Of a stretch of 64,000 bases of DNA, positions 22,919-31,982 are shown piece by piece. The notes beneath the pieces were generated by a model, which searched no databases, was not told the DNA's origin, and saw only the letters and a program-made list of their open reading frames with translations. The stretch is from Mucilaginibacter sp. L3T2-6. GTDB taxonomy: Bacteria > Bacteroidota > Bacteroidia > Sphingobacteriales > Sphingobacteriaceae. The stretch is taken from positions 62,001 to 126,000 of the forward strand of contig NZ_JAUMKC010000003.1 of assembly GCF_030519355.1 (NCBI RefSeq), read 5' to 3'. A program made the translations under genes and the position numbers. Positions within the stretch are counted from its first letter, which is position 1. The number at the start of each line of letters is the position of its first letter.

Positions 22919-23557
22919 ATGGCTGCGACGAATCAAACCTTACTGGTACTGACTGCTTATGCAGGACTGGCCGGCGCCTTGCTCACCCAGCTGCTGACCG
23001 GCTTGTTTACGTATTACAGCGACCAGCGGAAGGCGAAGCTGGAACGGGGAAATTTGTACCGGTCGAAGCAGGCGGAAGTAGCCGAGCAGTTCTATTTCAT
23101 GACCGGAGAGACGATGGGGGTGCTGCGCAAGAGCGTGGAGTACTGGAAGGATAAGAACAGGCAGCGGAGCGAAGCGGGCGTGGCATTTTTTAACCGGGAG
23201 ATGAAGCAGCTGGATGCCTACCTGGAAAAGCTGCAGGCAGAGAACTGGAAGCAGAACCTGGTCAGCTTGTATTTCGACGTGAACTTATCCTATGACCGGG
23301 TGATCGCCGCCAATATGCGCTCGCACACCCTATACCTCGATTTGCTGGATACAGCGGAGCAGATCACGAAAGCCGGAGGCGAAGAGAAAGAACGGCTGCT
23401 GGGCAGGTATCATTTGGGCCTGTTTGATTTATGCGCCCAGTATGACGATATTTATAACCTGCTGGCAAAGGATATGGCCAGCGTAAAGGCCGCCCTGCTC
23501 AAGAGCTACAACCTGTCCGGACGATCACGCGGGACAAAAGGTAGCTGCGCTAATTGA
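22919..23557 (+). CDS. Membrane-anchored helical protein
   Basis: A 212-residue protein from ATG 22919. One N-terminal membrane helix (LLVLTAYAGLAGALLTQLLTGLFTYY) is followed by a charged, helical cytosolic part (DQRKAKLERGNLYRSKQAEVAEQFYF...). No family recognised. TATCTTTG ends 3 bases before the ATG; if that is the -7 box the mRNA would be leaderless, or the start lies further upstream at 22862 (TTG). It converges with the LytT-type regulator gene. Confidence 0.6.
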   Translation: MAATNQTLLVLTAYAGLAGALLTQLLTGLFTYYSDQRKAKLERGNLYRSKQAEVAEQFYFMTGETMGVLRKSVEYWKDKNRQRSEAGVAFFNREMKQLDAYLEKLQAENWKQNLVSLYFDVNLSYDRVIAANMRSHTLYLDLLDTAEQITKAGGEEKERLLGRYHLGLFDLCAQYDDIYNLLAKDMASVKAALLKSYNLSGRSRGTKGSCAN

Positions 23558-23634
23558 ATATTTTCGGGATGGAGAACCGATCGGAGAAAACCCGTAAACT
23601 TACGTTTTGAAATGTGGTTTTGGTATTTGATGGG

Positions 23635-24360
23635 TCAATGACCAATAATTTTATAAAATGCGTCGCGGTAAATATCCCCGACCGGGATCAACTGGCCGCC
23701 AATCTGGATGCGGCTTCGCTCTACGGAAGATATGTGCCGCAGGGAAACGATGTAAGATTTATGTACCCGCATAAATTCTTTCGGTGGCAACTGGTTTTCT
23801 AGCTTTTTCATGGTCTGCAGGCTCAGGATGCGCCCTGCGGTGGTATGCAGCGTGATATAGTTCTGCAAGCTTTCAATAAATAAAATATCCCGCAGATTGA
23901 CCTTTTTTATCCGGTGCTCAGTTTTGATGAACAGGTATTCGCTTTGATTATAATGATCAGAAAACATTTCATTCTCTGCTGATAAGCGGTTCTTACTGTC
24001 ATGGCCCAGGACCTGCAAAGCCTTCGCCGCAGCCCGGTAAAAGCGGTCGAAAGCGATGGGTTTCAGCAGGTAGTCAATCACATCATGTTCAAATCCCTCC
24101 AGCGCGTATTCCGGATAAGCAGTGGTAAGTATCACTTTACATTGTTCCCCGGCTATTCTCATAAACTGCAGTCCGTTCAGCTGAGGCATCTGGATATCTA
24201 AAAATACCAGGCTGATCTGCCGGTCCCGAACCATAGATAAGCCCTGGATGGGGTCAGTGGCCGTGCCGGTCAATTCCAGAAAGGGCACCTTCCGGGTGTA
24301 GTCAGCCAAAATGTCTATGGCCAGCGGCTTGTCATCGATAATTAAACAACGGATACGCAT
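23635..24360 (-). CDS. LytTR-type response regulator
   Basis: A 241-residue regulator. Receiver domain (1-120) with IIDDKP acidic pocket, phospho-acceptor in LVFLDIQMP, Thr in LTTAYPEY and Lys in LLKPI. LytTR DNA-binding domain (about 140-241) with FIKTEHRIKKVNLRDILFIESLQNYITLHTT broken over its strands and HKSYIVSLRHISSVER. It overlaps the kinase gene upstream by 19 bases. The start is ATG at 24360. Typical Bacteroidota LytS/LytT pair; targets unknown, possibly the esterase or the membrane protein next to it. Confidence 0.85.
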   Translation of the reverse strand: MRIRCLIIDDKPLAIDILADYTRKVPFLELTGTATDPIQGLSMVRDRQISLVFLDIQMPQLNGLQFMRIAGEQCKVILTTAYPEYALEGFEHDVIDYLLKPIAFDRFYRAAAKALQVLGHDSKNRLSAENEMFSDHYNQSEYLFIKTEHRIKKVNLRDILFIESLQNYITLHTTAGRILSLQTMKKLENQLPPKEFMRVHKSYIVSLRHISSVERSRIQIGGQLIPVGDIYRDAFYKIIGH

Positions 24361-25400
24361 ACGCCTGTTCGCAAAACCAAATTAACCCTATAAAATTCAT
24401 CCCCGTCATTAATTTCCAGCCGGTGTCTGCCGGGGTAGACCAGGCCGAGACGGCGCTTTACATTGTTCAGCCCGATGCCGCCGGTATGATCCTTTTGGTA
24501 GTTGTTCCTTTTATTGCAGACAGAAAAACTGATGCTTTCGCCGGCAGCCGTTAAAGCTATCGTAACCGGGTGCTCCGGTTCATTTAAAATTCCGTGTTTA
24601 AAAGCATTTTCAACAAAAGGGATAAACAGCAGGGAGGCCACCTGCTGGTCGCCTGCATCACCTTCCATTTCAAAATGGATATAGGCTTTACCCTTGGCGC
24701 TGATGCGCTGCAGCTCGATCGCATTTTCCAAATACTGTATCTCCTGCCGTAAAGGCATCAGGTCCGCATTACCCTCGCGGAGCATATACCGAAGGAGTTC
24801 TGAAAGTTTAAGTAAAGCTTCAGGCGCACGTTCGGCTTTCTGGTAGGTAAGCGAATAAATATCATTGATGGTATTGAATAAAAAATGGGGGTTGATCTGC
24901 GACCGCAGAAAGGCCAGTTCGGCGGTTGATTTTTCCTTTTGCAGTTCCTCCTTCAATTGCTTGTCTTTGTACCAGTTTTCAGCAAAAAAGTACAATTGGC
25001 CGTAGATGAAATACTTGGGGAAATAATAAAAAAAGATATTTTCAATATAATCTTTCACCGGCCAGGGATGGCCGCCATAATTATCAAACCCTAAAACCGG
25101 TAAAAAGAAGTGATATTCAAGCAGGTAACGTAAACTCACAATACCGGTTAAGGTGAACAGGGAATAAATGATACCGCGCAAATATTGCCGGTAAACAAAA
25201 AACTGCGGCGCCACAAACCAATAGCTGCTATAGAAACAGCTGAAGGGGATGCTTTGGTAACAGCATTGTATTCCTAAGTTTTTGAGAAAAGCAGGCAGGT
25301 CCTGTGGCGCACGGCTGTCTGTATAGCTCAGCCCTACCTCACTGAGAAACAAAACGCTCCAGGCGATAAGATGGATGTAAATGATCTGCTTGCGCTTCAT
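24342..25400 (-). CDS. LytS-type sensor histidine kinase (PF06580)
   Basis: A 352-residue kinase. Four membrane helices occupy the first 140 residues (including FSCFYSSYWFVAPQFFVY and IIYSLFTLTGIVSL). The His_kinase domain carries the phospho-acceptor in FLRSQINPHFLFNTINDIY; the ATPase part has LLFIPFVENAFKHG and GGIGLNNVKRRL. Partner of the LytTR regulator, with which it overlaps. No signal-binding domain other than the membrane part, so the stimulus is likely sensed in or at the membrane. Confidence 0.85.
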   Translation of the reverse strand: MKRKQIIYIHLIAWSVLFLSEVGLSYTDSRAPQDLPAFLKNLGIQCCYQSIPFSCFYSSYWFVAPQFFVYRQYLRGIIYSLFTLTGIVSLRYLLEYHFFLPVLGFDNYGGHPWPVKDYIENIFFYYFPKYFIYGQLYFFAENWYKDKQLKEELQKEKSTAELAFLRSQINPHFLFNTINDIYSLTYQKAERAPEALLKLSELLRYMLREGNADLMPLRQEIQYLENAIELQRISAKGKAYIHFEMEGDAGDQQVASLLFIPFVENAFKHGILNEPEHPVTIALTAAGESISFSVCNKRNNYQKDHTGGIGLNNVKRRLGLVYPGRHRLEINDGDEFYRVNLVLRTGVCVSVV

Positions 25401-25569
25401 CTGCTAAATATAAAACGTGTTCAAGGTTAATCAGCATAAAAATACATGAACGGGCAATTTTTATTGATGAAACCTGACAACAGTATATCAATACTAATCA
25501 GCCGTTCGTCAATCGCATTCTTTGTGGCAGCGTTGTGCTATGATTTTTGCCTGGGAAAGCAAACTCACC

Positions 25570-27225
25570 ATGAAAAAGCTGATTATCCTGTTACTTTTTA
25601 TGCCGCAGTATCTCATCGCGCAAAATTATATAGCCAAAGGCGATTCCTGTTTTAAAGCAAAAGATTATGTCTGCGCAGGCACCAATTATGATCGCTACCT
25701 CAAGACGGACGATTCCAATGGTATCGCTTATCTGTCGGCCTTGTCATGGAGTTTGGCCAGCGATAAGGCCAAAGCACTGGAAGCTATCCGCACCTACGTT
25801 AAGTTTAATTATTCGAATGGTGTTTTTGTGTTCAGCAAACGTTTGTTAAAGGACAAAAATTTTGATTTCCTGGAAAGCGACCCGCAATGGAAAACGATCA
25901 TAGCCGGGGTACAGGCCAAAGAGCAGGAGATCATGCAAAAGCAGCAAAAAAAGGTGGATTCAGTTTTGGCGATCCAGCACCGGCTCGAGCGGGATGCGAT
26001 GCTGACGAAGCTCAATTTCAATCATGACAATGCGGAAGCGGCTTATCAAAAAATAAAGCATTATAATGGCTACCCTGCTATCAGGGAAAAATATCTTTCC
26101 CTGCAATTTCAAATGACAGACAGTACGCATACGGCGTTTTTGGTCGTGATGCCCCCGGACTACAACCCCAAAAAATCCTATGCCGTATTATTTTTCTTAC
26201 ATGGGGCAGTAAGTTCTAATACGGGTTACCTGGATATGGCGGAACCCGGCTGGGATACCGGCGGCTGGAACCGCTTTTATACCAAATATGCCGGCGAGGT
26301 GATCATGGTTTATCCGCATGGCAATAAGGACTACAACTGGATGTACCCGGATGATGGCTTCTTTATGGTCCCGGCAATGTTGAAACAGGTCAAACAGATT
26401 ATCCATATCGATGATGACCGGGTGTTTATCACCGGGCATTCCAACGGCGCGACCGGTTCATTTTCCTACTTAATGAAACAGCCATCACCCTTTGCCGGCT
26501 TTTATGGATTCAATACCCGGCCGGGAGTGGAGACGGGTGGTACTTATATCCGCAATATCCTTAACCGCTCGTACTTTAATGTATCTACCGACCAGGATTA
26601 CTATTACCCGCCCGGCGCCAACGACTCATTAGCTGTACTCATGAAAAAAATAGGCGCCGATTATCAGGATCACCGTTATCATGGTTTTCCGCATTGGTTC
26701 CCCAAGTTTGATGCGTCGGAACCAGCCCATAAGCTGTTGTTTGAGGACCTGGCCAACAGGAAACGTGACCCTTTTCATTCAACCATCTACTGGGAGTGCG
26801 ACGATGTAAAATATGGCCGTTGCGATTGGCTACAAATAACTGCACTCGATACCACCGTCAAACGGGCAGCCTGGCAAAAAAATATTAATTTCGAAATAAA
26901 GAAATGGATTGTATTAGGGAAAAAAGACTCCTCCATAACCCGTGACACACTGCTCCATGGTTTTACATACCGAAAGAGTTCCGGAGCTATAAAAGCTGCT
27001 TATAAAAACAATATTTTTACAGTACTTACTTCGGATATTAAATCGTTTTCTATATTGCTGTCGCCTGAAATGGTTGATCTCCGCAAACCAGTGACCGTCA
27101 TGGTAAATGGCAGGATTTACTGTAAGCAAAAGGTAAGCTACAACAAGGAATTTTTGCTGACAGGTTTTCGGAATACCGCCGACCGCTCAGCGTTATGGGT
27201 TAATCATATCGAGGTACTGCTGTGA
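25570..27225 (+). CDS. Secreted alpha/beta-hydrolase (esterase) with N-terminal helical repeat
   Basis: A 551-residue exported protein (signal MKKLIILLLFMPQYLIAQ). Residues 20-115 form a TPR-like helical region. The hydrolase domain begins at about 185 with LFFLHGAVSSN (oxyanion loop), nucleophile Ser in ITGHSNGATG and His in HGFPHWFPKF. It resembles PHB-depolymerase-like or feruloyl-esterase-like proteins. A C-terminal beta domain (about 430-551) is of unknown role. The start at 25570 is the Met before the signal peptide. Substrate unknown. Confidence 0.75.
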   Translation: MKKLIILLLFMPQYLIAQNYIAKGDSCFKAKDYVCAGTNYDRYLKTDDSNGIAYLSALSWSLASDKAKALEAIRTYVKFNYSNGVFVFSKRLLKDKNFDFLESDPQWKTIIAGVQAKEQEIMQKQQKKVDSVLAIQHRLERDAMLTKLNFNHDNAEAAYQKIKHYNGYPAIREKYLSLQFQMTDSTHTAFLVVMPPDYNPKKSYAVLFFLHGAVSSNTGYLDMAEPGWDTGGWNRFYTKYAGEVIMVYPHGNKDYNWMYPDDGFFMVPAMLKQVKQIIHIDDDRVFITGHSNGATGSFSYLMKQPSPFAGFYGFNTRPGVETGGTYIRNILNRSYFNVSTDQDYYYPPGANDSLAVLMKKIGADYQDHRYHGFPHWFPKFDASEPAHKLLFEDLANRKRDPFHSTIYWECDDVKYGRCDWLQITALDTTVKRAAWQKNINFEIKKWIVLGKKDSSITRDTLLHGFTYRKSSGAIKAAYKNNIFTVLTSDIKSFSILLSPEMVDLRKPVTVMVNGRIYCKQKVSYNKEFLLTGFRNTADRSALWVNHIEVLL

Positions 27226-27230
27226 TTGCT

Positions 27231-27390
27231 GGTTGAGTAAATTAGGCAGCAGCAGACCTTTCTCCCATTGTGAGATTGGTCCACTGTCCTAGACGCCCAT
27301 CAATTTTGCAAGGGATTTCTGCGTAAAACCATGCGTTTACGATGAAGACGTAATCTTATTCGGAATCGGTCTATGTCCTGGTTTCATTCT
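27231..27390 (-). pseudogene. Remnant of an XRE-family helix-turn-helix gene
   Basis: The minus strand reads RKSLAKLMGV, stop, DSGPISQWEKGLLLPNLL. This is a recognisable XRE helix-turn-helix (sLAkllGV...IsqWEkG...P) interrupted in frame by TAG at 27290-27292. No start or flanking domain. Too short to tell what it belonged to. Confidence 0.55.
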
Positions 27391-27424
27391 CAAACGATAA
27401 TAACGCGCAGCCAGTGAAGTCGCC

Positions 27425-27958
27425 TCACATACACTTTTGAACAACCTCGCTTATATCTTTATAGCCATCTTTGCTATAACCCACCTGGGAATACCTAATC
27501 ATTCCGTTTCTATCTATCACGTAGTTGGTTGGATATTCATCAGCCAGGTAGTCCTTTACAAAGTTGGGACTTGGAGCATACCAAACTTTAAAAACCATGG
27601 TATGGTTGGCTAAGAACCTTTTTATGTCTTGTTGTTTATCAAGGGGCGCTATTGCAATATATTCAATATTTTTTCCTTTATACTTATTTTTAAAATACTT
27701 AAACGCATTAATTTCCCTGATACAAGGGCCACAAGTTGTAGTCCACACGCTCAGCACTACGACTTTTCCTTTAAGCTCCGAAATGTTTATAGGCATTTCT
27801 TGCATAGTACGAGCAGAAAATATCGGGGCCGGTTTGCCACATAAATTTTTTACTGTAGCGTGCTTTTCAAGGAATTTTCTCGCCATCGAAGTATCCTGCC
27901 CATAGGCGAGCGAAGCGAATAGAACGAAAAGCATGATTGCGGTTACCGGCTTTTTCAT
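27425..27958 (-). CDS. TlpA-like thioredoxin-fold protein
   Basis: A 177-residue exported protein (signal MKKPVTAIMLFVLFASLAYGQ) with a TlpA/ResA-type fold: FSARTMQEMPINISELKGKVVVLSVW leads to the redox motif TTCGPCIREI, and DEYPTNYVIDRNGMI holds the cis-Pro loop and following strand. It reduces or oxidises disulphides in the cell envelope. Last gene of a run that includes the lipoprotein, DUF4221 and Cys-rich peptide genes, so the peptides or the lipoprotein could be its substrates (inference). Confidence 0.8.
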   Translation of the reverse strand: MKKPVTAIMLFVLFASLAYGQDTSMARKFLEKHATVKNLCGKPAPIFSARTMQEMPINISELKGKVVVLSVWTTTCGPCIREINAFKYFKNKYKGKNIEYIAIAPLDKQQDIKRFLANHTMVFKVWYAPSPNFVKDYLADEYPTNYVIDRNGMIRYSQVGYSKDGYKDISEVVQKCM

Positions 27959-27989
27959 GGCGAATGGTATTTCACGTAAACTTAGGAAA

Positions 27990-28448
27990 TTAATTGCTAA
28001 CCAACAACTTGTCGATATTCGACGCATCTATGCTTTTTGTATCCATAACCTTTTTGTTTTTTACATAAAACACCTTGGGGAATACGTCTACTAAGCCGTT
28101 TTTATAGCCAACCAGTTCATTATCAATTACGATGCAGTTGTCTGGCACAATCTTAAGGGAGTATTGGCTAGAGACCTTGGCCACGGTATTTTTATGGGCG
28201 GATTCAATGACGAATAATAACCGGTTGTTGTGTTGTTCTTTTTTGATGAACGTGAGGCACTCGTCAATACAGGATTCGCACCCCGCGTCGATATTCACGA
28301 AATATATTTTTTCCACTGCATCGGTAAACCGCTTTTCCTGTTTGAGGGTTTTTACCGTTTGGTCGATTTTTGCTGTCGCGGCCTTGTCGTACTTTTCAGC
28401 ACAAGAACTCCATACAAGGACAAAAAGAATAAGAAGAGTGGTTTTCAT
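27990..28448 (-). CDS. Small lipoprotein of unknown function
   Basis: A 152-residue lipoprotein (MKTTLLILFVLVWSSC-A, lipobox SSC). The mature part contains IYFVNIDAGCESCIDECLTFIKKEQ, with C-E-S-C-I-D-E-C suggestive of a thioredoxin-like fold, and VPDNCIVIDNELVG. It probably resembles the thioredoxin-like lipoproteins found beside DUF4221 genes. Between the TlpA-like gene and the DUF4221 gene with short gaps. Confidence 0.6.
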   Translation of the reverse strand: MKTTLLILFVLVWSSCAEKYDKAATAKIDQTVKTLKQEKRFTDAVEKIYFVNIDAGCESCIDECLTFIKKEQHNNRLLFVIESAHKNTVAKVSSQYSLKIVPDNCIVIDNELVGYKNGLVDVFPKVFYVKNKKVMDTKSIDASNIDKLLVSN

Positions 28449-28458
28449 ATCAGGATAA

Positions 28459-29592
28459 TTAGATTTTAACAAGTTTGTATAAAGCCATTGAAACCCTGTC
28501 CTCCGCATCGTCAACATTGACGTACAAACCCTCCTCGGTTACAAGACAGGCTAAAAACGAGACAGTATCAGGAACTTCAATTTCGCCTATTTTTTTAAAG
28601 TCCTTATTGAGGATGACGATGGACTTTTGCTTCCACCATTTTTTCTCAGAGTATGCTTTATCAGTTATTGGCTTAAGGGCGAACCGGTAGTACACATCCC
28701 TAAAATTGTCATAATAAATAGGGCCGTAAGATGGGCTTTGCAAAAAGAATCTGTTGTACCCATCAAAATCATCTCTGACTTTCTGCATTGGCTTAACCTC
28801 CCCAAGGAACTTGCTGCCCGCGTAATGAGCTGCTAGCGTGTCAGCACCGGTCACATAGATGTTATTATCTGCCGGAAAGCTGAAGACAATCTTTTTTGTC
28901 GCCGGGTTGTAGGCATGATAAATGTACATATAATTCACGCCAAAAACGCCGTCGCGGTAGGCGTCAGGATATCTGTATTCGTACGTTTTCGCTCCCGTTT
29001 TTGTGTTGTATTTTAATAATATTTCTTTATCCTCAAAACTGCTTTCCTTAGTTGCGACTTTGTCTGGAACACTGTTTAGTAACAACTCATCACCCTGTTG
29101 AATCAACGGTGCATAACAATAGATTTGAGGCAAGCCGCTGATGCCATCTGGTGGATTGTTTTGAAAATTCACCTTCGATATTATATGCGAATTATGATCT
29201 ATTATGTTTAGTACATACCTGCTAAGTACGTAAATTGAGTCAAGCGATTTTATAAAATAACTGTTGACTATGGCACCAACTGCGTTCGCGCCTTTGGTGT
29301 GTATGTCAATCTTGAATTTAAATTTCGCCGTTTTAAAGTCATAGAAATAAATCGAGTTGAATTGCTTGTTAAGAAACGTGAAATACGTTACAGAGTCCGT
29401 TTTAAAAAGCTGGGTATTGCCGATATTTGGGTTCGTTAGCGAATCCAACAAGAATGATACTTTCTTTGCTGGTGCTAAGGTAAATTGGGATTCAAATTTA
29501 TACGATTTGTTATCAACGGAAACATGCCGACTGTGCTGTTTGCAAGCGCCGAAAATAAATAAAGAGAGGAATAGAAAAACGGTTTGTTTCAT
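28459..29592 (-). CDS. DUF4221-family lipoprotein
   Basis: A 377-residue lipoprotein (MKQTVFLFLSLFIFGAC-K). The body is a beta-propeller-like series of strands (YFTFLNKQFNSIYFYDFKTAKFKFKI, IYVLSRYVLNIIDHNSHIISKV, and so on), as in DUF4221 and 6-bladed propeller proteins of Bacteroidota that accompany small secreted peptides. The start at 29592 is the Met before the signal; an upstream Met at 29631 is unlikely. 49 bases upstream ends the gene for a Cys-rich peptide. Confidence 0.7.
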   Translation of the reverse strand: MKQTVFLFLSLFIFGACKQHSRHVSVDNKSYKFESQFTLAPAKKVSFLLDSLTNPNIGNTQLFKTDSVTYFTFLNKQFNSIYFYDFKTAKFKFKIDIHTKGANAVGAIVNSYFIKSLDSIYVLSRYVLNIIDHNSHIISKVNFQNNPPDGISGLPQIYCYAPLIQQGDELLLNSVPDKVATKESSFEDKEILLKYNTKTGAKTYEYRYPDAYRDGVFGVNYMYIYHAYNPATKKIVFSFPADNNIYVTGADTLAAHYAGSKFLGEVKPMQKVRDDFDGYNRFFLQSPSYGPIYYDNFRDVYYRFALKPITDKAYSEKKWWKQKSIVILNKDFKKIGEIEVPDTVSFLACLVTEEGLYVNVDDAEDRVSMALYKLVKI

Positions 29593-29641
29593 TTTTGTAA
29601 AATAATGAGTGGCTGCATTTTCAGCAACCACTCAATTTGGA

Positions 29642-29836
29642 TTAATTAGAGAGACAATCGGCTTTTGCACCGCAAGCTGCAGCATCCCCGCCGCAATCTA
29701 CCGTGGTGTGTCCAGGTGACGTGGTTTGGACAACACAATAGTGTGACAGTACCACCAACGACCTCGCTTTGACTTTCATGTAACACGTTACCGAGACTGC
29801 AAGCACAACCCCGAACAGTAATAATTTCTTTTTCAT
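29642..29836 (-). CDS. Small secreted Cys-rich peptide (NVEALA-like), copy 1
   Basis: A 64-residue precursor: N-terminal hydrophobic segment MKKKLLLFGVVLAVSVTCYM, then a mature part with HYCVVQTTSPGHTTVDCGG and C-terminal CGAKADCLSN. It resembles its upstream neighbour at 29870-30067 in length, spacing and the ending D-C-x-G-D...C...D-C. Such tandem short peptides next to DUF4221 lipoproteins belong to the NVEALA type in Bacteroidota, although the NVEALA motif itself is not visible here. Function unknown. Confidence 0.65.
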   Translation of the reverse strand: MKKKLLLFGVVLAVSVTCYMKVKARSLVVLSHYCVVQTTSPGHTTVDCGGDAAACGAKADCLSN

Positions 29837-29869
29837 AATTTTAAACTTGATATATAAATAAATTTTTAA

Positions 29870-30067
29870 TTATGATTTTATGCAATCGCCAACCACTTTA
29901 CACACAGTGCCGTCGCCGATACAATCGATGGTGCCTTTAGTTGGCGTTGAGGCCACCAGTACACAGCCATGAGTGTCTGGCGGAATTTCATTCGCTTTCG
30001 CTTGTTTGAAAGCAACGGCTGCAAACCCCAACAGGAATAAGACAGCCCAGATTTTGTTTCTTTTCAT
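29870..30067 (-). CDS. Small secreted Cys-rich peptide, copy 2
   Basis: A 65-residue precursor: MKRNKIWAVLFLLGFAAVAFK signal-like start, mature part with CVLVASTPTKGTIDCIGDG and ending CKVVGDCIKS. Paralogue of the peptide at 29642-29836; four cysteines at matching positions (after the signal, mid, and two at the end). 33 bases separate the two genes, and both precede the DUF4221 gene. Confidence 0.65.
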   Translation of the reverse strand: MKRNKIWAVLFLLGFAAVAFKQAKANEIPPDTHGCVLVASTPTKGTIDCIGDGTVCKVVGDCIKS

Positions 30068-30247
30068 TCTGATTTTAATTTAATTGTTTATGATTAATGT
30101 TAATAAATCCGAAATGGGTAAAAAGTAGTACATGTTCGCCTTTCCATTGACAAGGTGGTAGGTTTCTATCAGCAAGTTACCTTTTTCGAGTGTCTATTTT
30201 TAACCTTTACAATGTAGTTCCGGTATTTTAGGCTTGGCATTTGGAAT

Positions 30248-30631
30248 CTATAGTGATTTATCGAGAATTATAGAGTCGGCGCCATTTTCAGATAAAAGTT
30301 TGCGGCCATCGTTACGCGCAATTATCAAGGTAAGCAATTCTTTTACCTGGACGGTAAAAGGAAGCAGCTCGGTATTAGACATCATAATAAACCTTTTCTT
30401 CTTATCGATCAGCTTTATAAAGTTAATGTTGATAAGGTAGGACTGACTGATCCTTACGAAGTCATTTGAATTCAGTTCCTCATAGAATCTTTTTAGCGAG
30501 GTGCATTGAATAAAATGATCTCCATTGACCAGATAGATTTGTGTGTAGTTATTATCGGATTTACAGTAGATGATTTCTATTGGGTTGAGAAAAAAAATCT
30601 TATCTAAGGAATTTATCAAAACTCGCGTCAT
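30248..30631 (-). CDS. Stand-alone LytTR DNA-binding protein
   Basis: A 127-residue protein that is only a LytTR domain: IYCKSDNNYTQIYLVNGDHF, LKRFYEELNSNDFVRISQSYLININFIKLI and a short C-terminal extension. There is no receiver domain and no membrane helix, so it is either constitutively active or controlled by a partner. It lies 180 bases upstream of the peptide genes on the same strand, so it may regulate them. Confidence 0.75.
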   Translation of the reverse strand: MTRVLINSLDKIFFLNPIEIIYCKSDNNYTQIYLVNGDHFIQCTSLKRFYEELNSNDFVRISQSYLININFIKLIDKKKRFIMMSNTELLPFTVQVKELLTLIIARNDGRKLLSENGADSIILDKSL

Positions 30632-30670
30632 GGCCTTGCAATATTGGGGTTGTATGAACTAATTCAATCC

Positions 30671-31141
30671 TTAAATGACGGTTTTGTTCCTTTTGTAAAT
30701 TTTTATTACAGACCCTTGGAACAGCAGCGTTTTTTTGGCGGTCGTTGCATTTGATTCAATGGTGATAATTTTGTCGGTGTATCCGAGGTTTCCATGTGAC
30801 TTGAATAAAACGGCGATGGAATCGGTTCGCCCGGGCAAAATAGGCTTGCTCGGCCATTTTGGGATAGTGCAGCCGCACGTTGAGGAAGCGTTATATATTA
30901 TTAGAGGGGTTTTGCCCGAATTTTTAAACTTGAAGTAGTACAGTACTTGGGAACCGTCCGGTATCGTTCCGAAATCGTATTTCTCACGTTCAAATGAAAT
31001 CTCAGCCGAGGATCCGGGAAATATTTGCCGCAGCGAGAAACTTGAATCGGCGCGGGGGTAGAGCGTCAGGTAGCCGATAAACAATATTCCAAGGCCAATG
31101 GCGGATAAAATGATAGTGTTTGATAACTTTTTTGTGTTCAT
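30671..31141 (-). CDS. DUF1573 (Ig-like) protein
   Basis: A 156-residue membrane-anchored or exported protein: N-terminal helix (IILSAIGLGILFIGYLTLY), then a DUF1573 domain with EREKYDFGTIPDGSQVLYYFKFKNSG, the hallmark ASSTCGCTIPKWP, LPGRTDSIAV and ITIESNATT. DUF1573 domains are Ig-like folds common in Bacteroidota envelopes, with no settled function. Between the LytTR gene and the GLPGLI gene, with which it shares strand and close spacing. Confidence 0.8.
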   Translation of the reverse strand: MNTKKLSNTIILSAIGLGILFIGYLTLYPRADSSFSLRQIFPGSSAEISFEREKYDFGTIPDGSQVLYYFKFKNSGKTPLIIYNASSTCGCTIPKWPSKPILPGRTDSIAVLFKSHGNLGYTDKIITIESNATTAKKTLLFQGSVIKIYKRNKTVI

Positions 31142-31191
31142 ATCGAATGTGATTAGTTGTGTTCAGGTATTTGGTGCGTCCTTTTGGCCTG

Positions 31192-31974
31192 TTACATCGA
31201 AAAGGCCTTAAGGTAAATGGGAAAATAACTATTGGAGGTTTGCAGTATTGATGCGAGGATCCTTTTTAAATCGTTCCTGCTTATCAGTGCACCGGTGGCG
31301 GGCGGTGCCAATTCAGAGGGCTGGAGGGCCGGAGCACGAGTCACCTTTGTCGCAACCCAACTTACGTTTTCATGCGGTAGTGTTACCTGGAGGATTAGAC
31401 CGGGAGCGCCATTGAATGATTCTGGTCCAGACGCGATGGGGATTCGTTCAGCATAAAATGCAACCACATATATTGAATCGAGAATAATGGCATTGATTCT
31501 CCGACAATTATACCCGGCAATCATCCTCGTCTCGTCAGTTAGCTTCCATTTGATTTTTTTACTGGTATCAGACAACAAAAACACCTTTTCGAAGATGGTC
31601 TTCTGGGTAATGCTTTTTTTAGATTTGACGTCAGTGAAAACAACGTTTGGTTGTCCAGCAATTACATTAAGCGCGTAAAAAGGGTCTGCGATATTCTCGC
31701 CTGCCCTGGCAGGGGTGAACAAGGACTGGTTTTTATCAAAAAATAACGTGCTTTTTGATCTCCTGAACTGCGACTGGGTGCTTTTATACCGCTCCAATGA
31801 ACTTTGCATGACAACGTCACTGTTGCTGTTCGCCACCGCCCTTCCCAAGACAGCGTACATGTTGACCGTCTTTTCATATTCAACCCGCCCCGTGAAAACA
31901 AAGGTCGTGTCTTGCGCGAACAGAACTGCGAAATTAACAGAAAGGAAAAATGTGATTGCTATTATTTTATTCAT
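31192..31974 (-). CDS. GLPGLI family secreted protein
   Basis: A 260-residue exported protein (MNKIIAITFFLSVNFAVLFAQ). It contains the family signature in variant form, ERIPIASGPESFNGAPGLIL, after WKLTDETRMIAGYNCRRI. GLPGLI proteins of Bacteroidota are usually encoded next to an outer-membrane receptor, here the broken barrel gene directly upstream (8 bases). With its partner lost, this protein may now be orphaned. Substrate unknown. Confidence 0.8.
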   Translation of the reverse strand: MNKIIAITFFLSVNFAVLFAQDTTFVFTGRVEYEKTVNMYAVLGRAVANSNSDVVMQSSLERYKSTQSQFRRSKSTLFFDKNQSLFTPARAGENIADPFYALNVIAGQPNVVFTDVKSKKSITQKTIFEKVFLLSDTSKKIKWKLTDETRMIAGYNCRRINAIILDSIYVVAFYAERIPIASGPESFNGAPGLILQVTLPHENVSWVATKVTRAPALQPSELAPPATGALISRNDLKRILASILQTSNSYFPIYLKAFSM

Positions 31975-31982
31975 ACCTAGTA

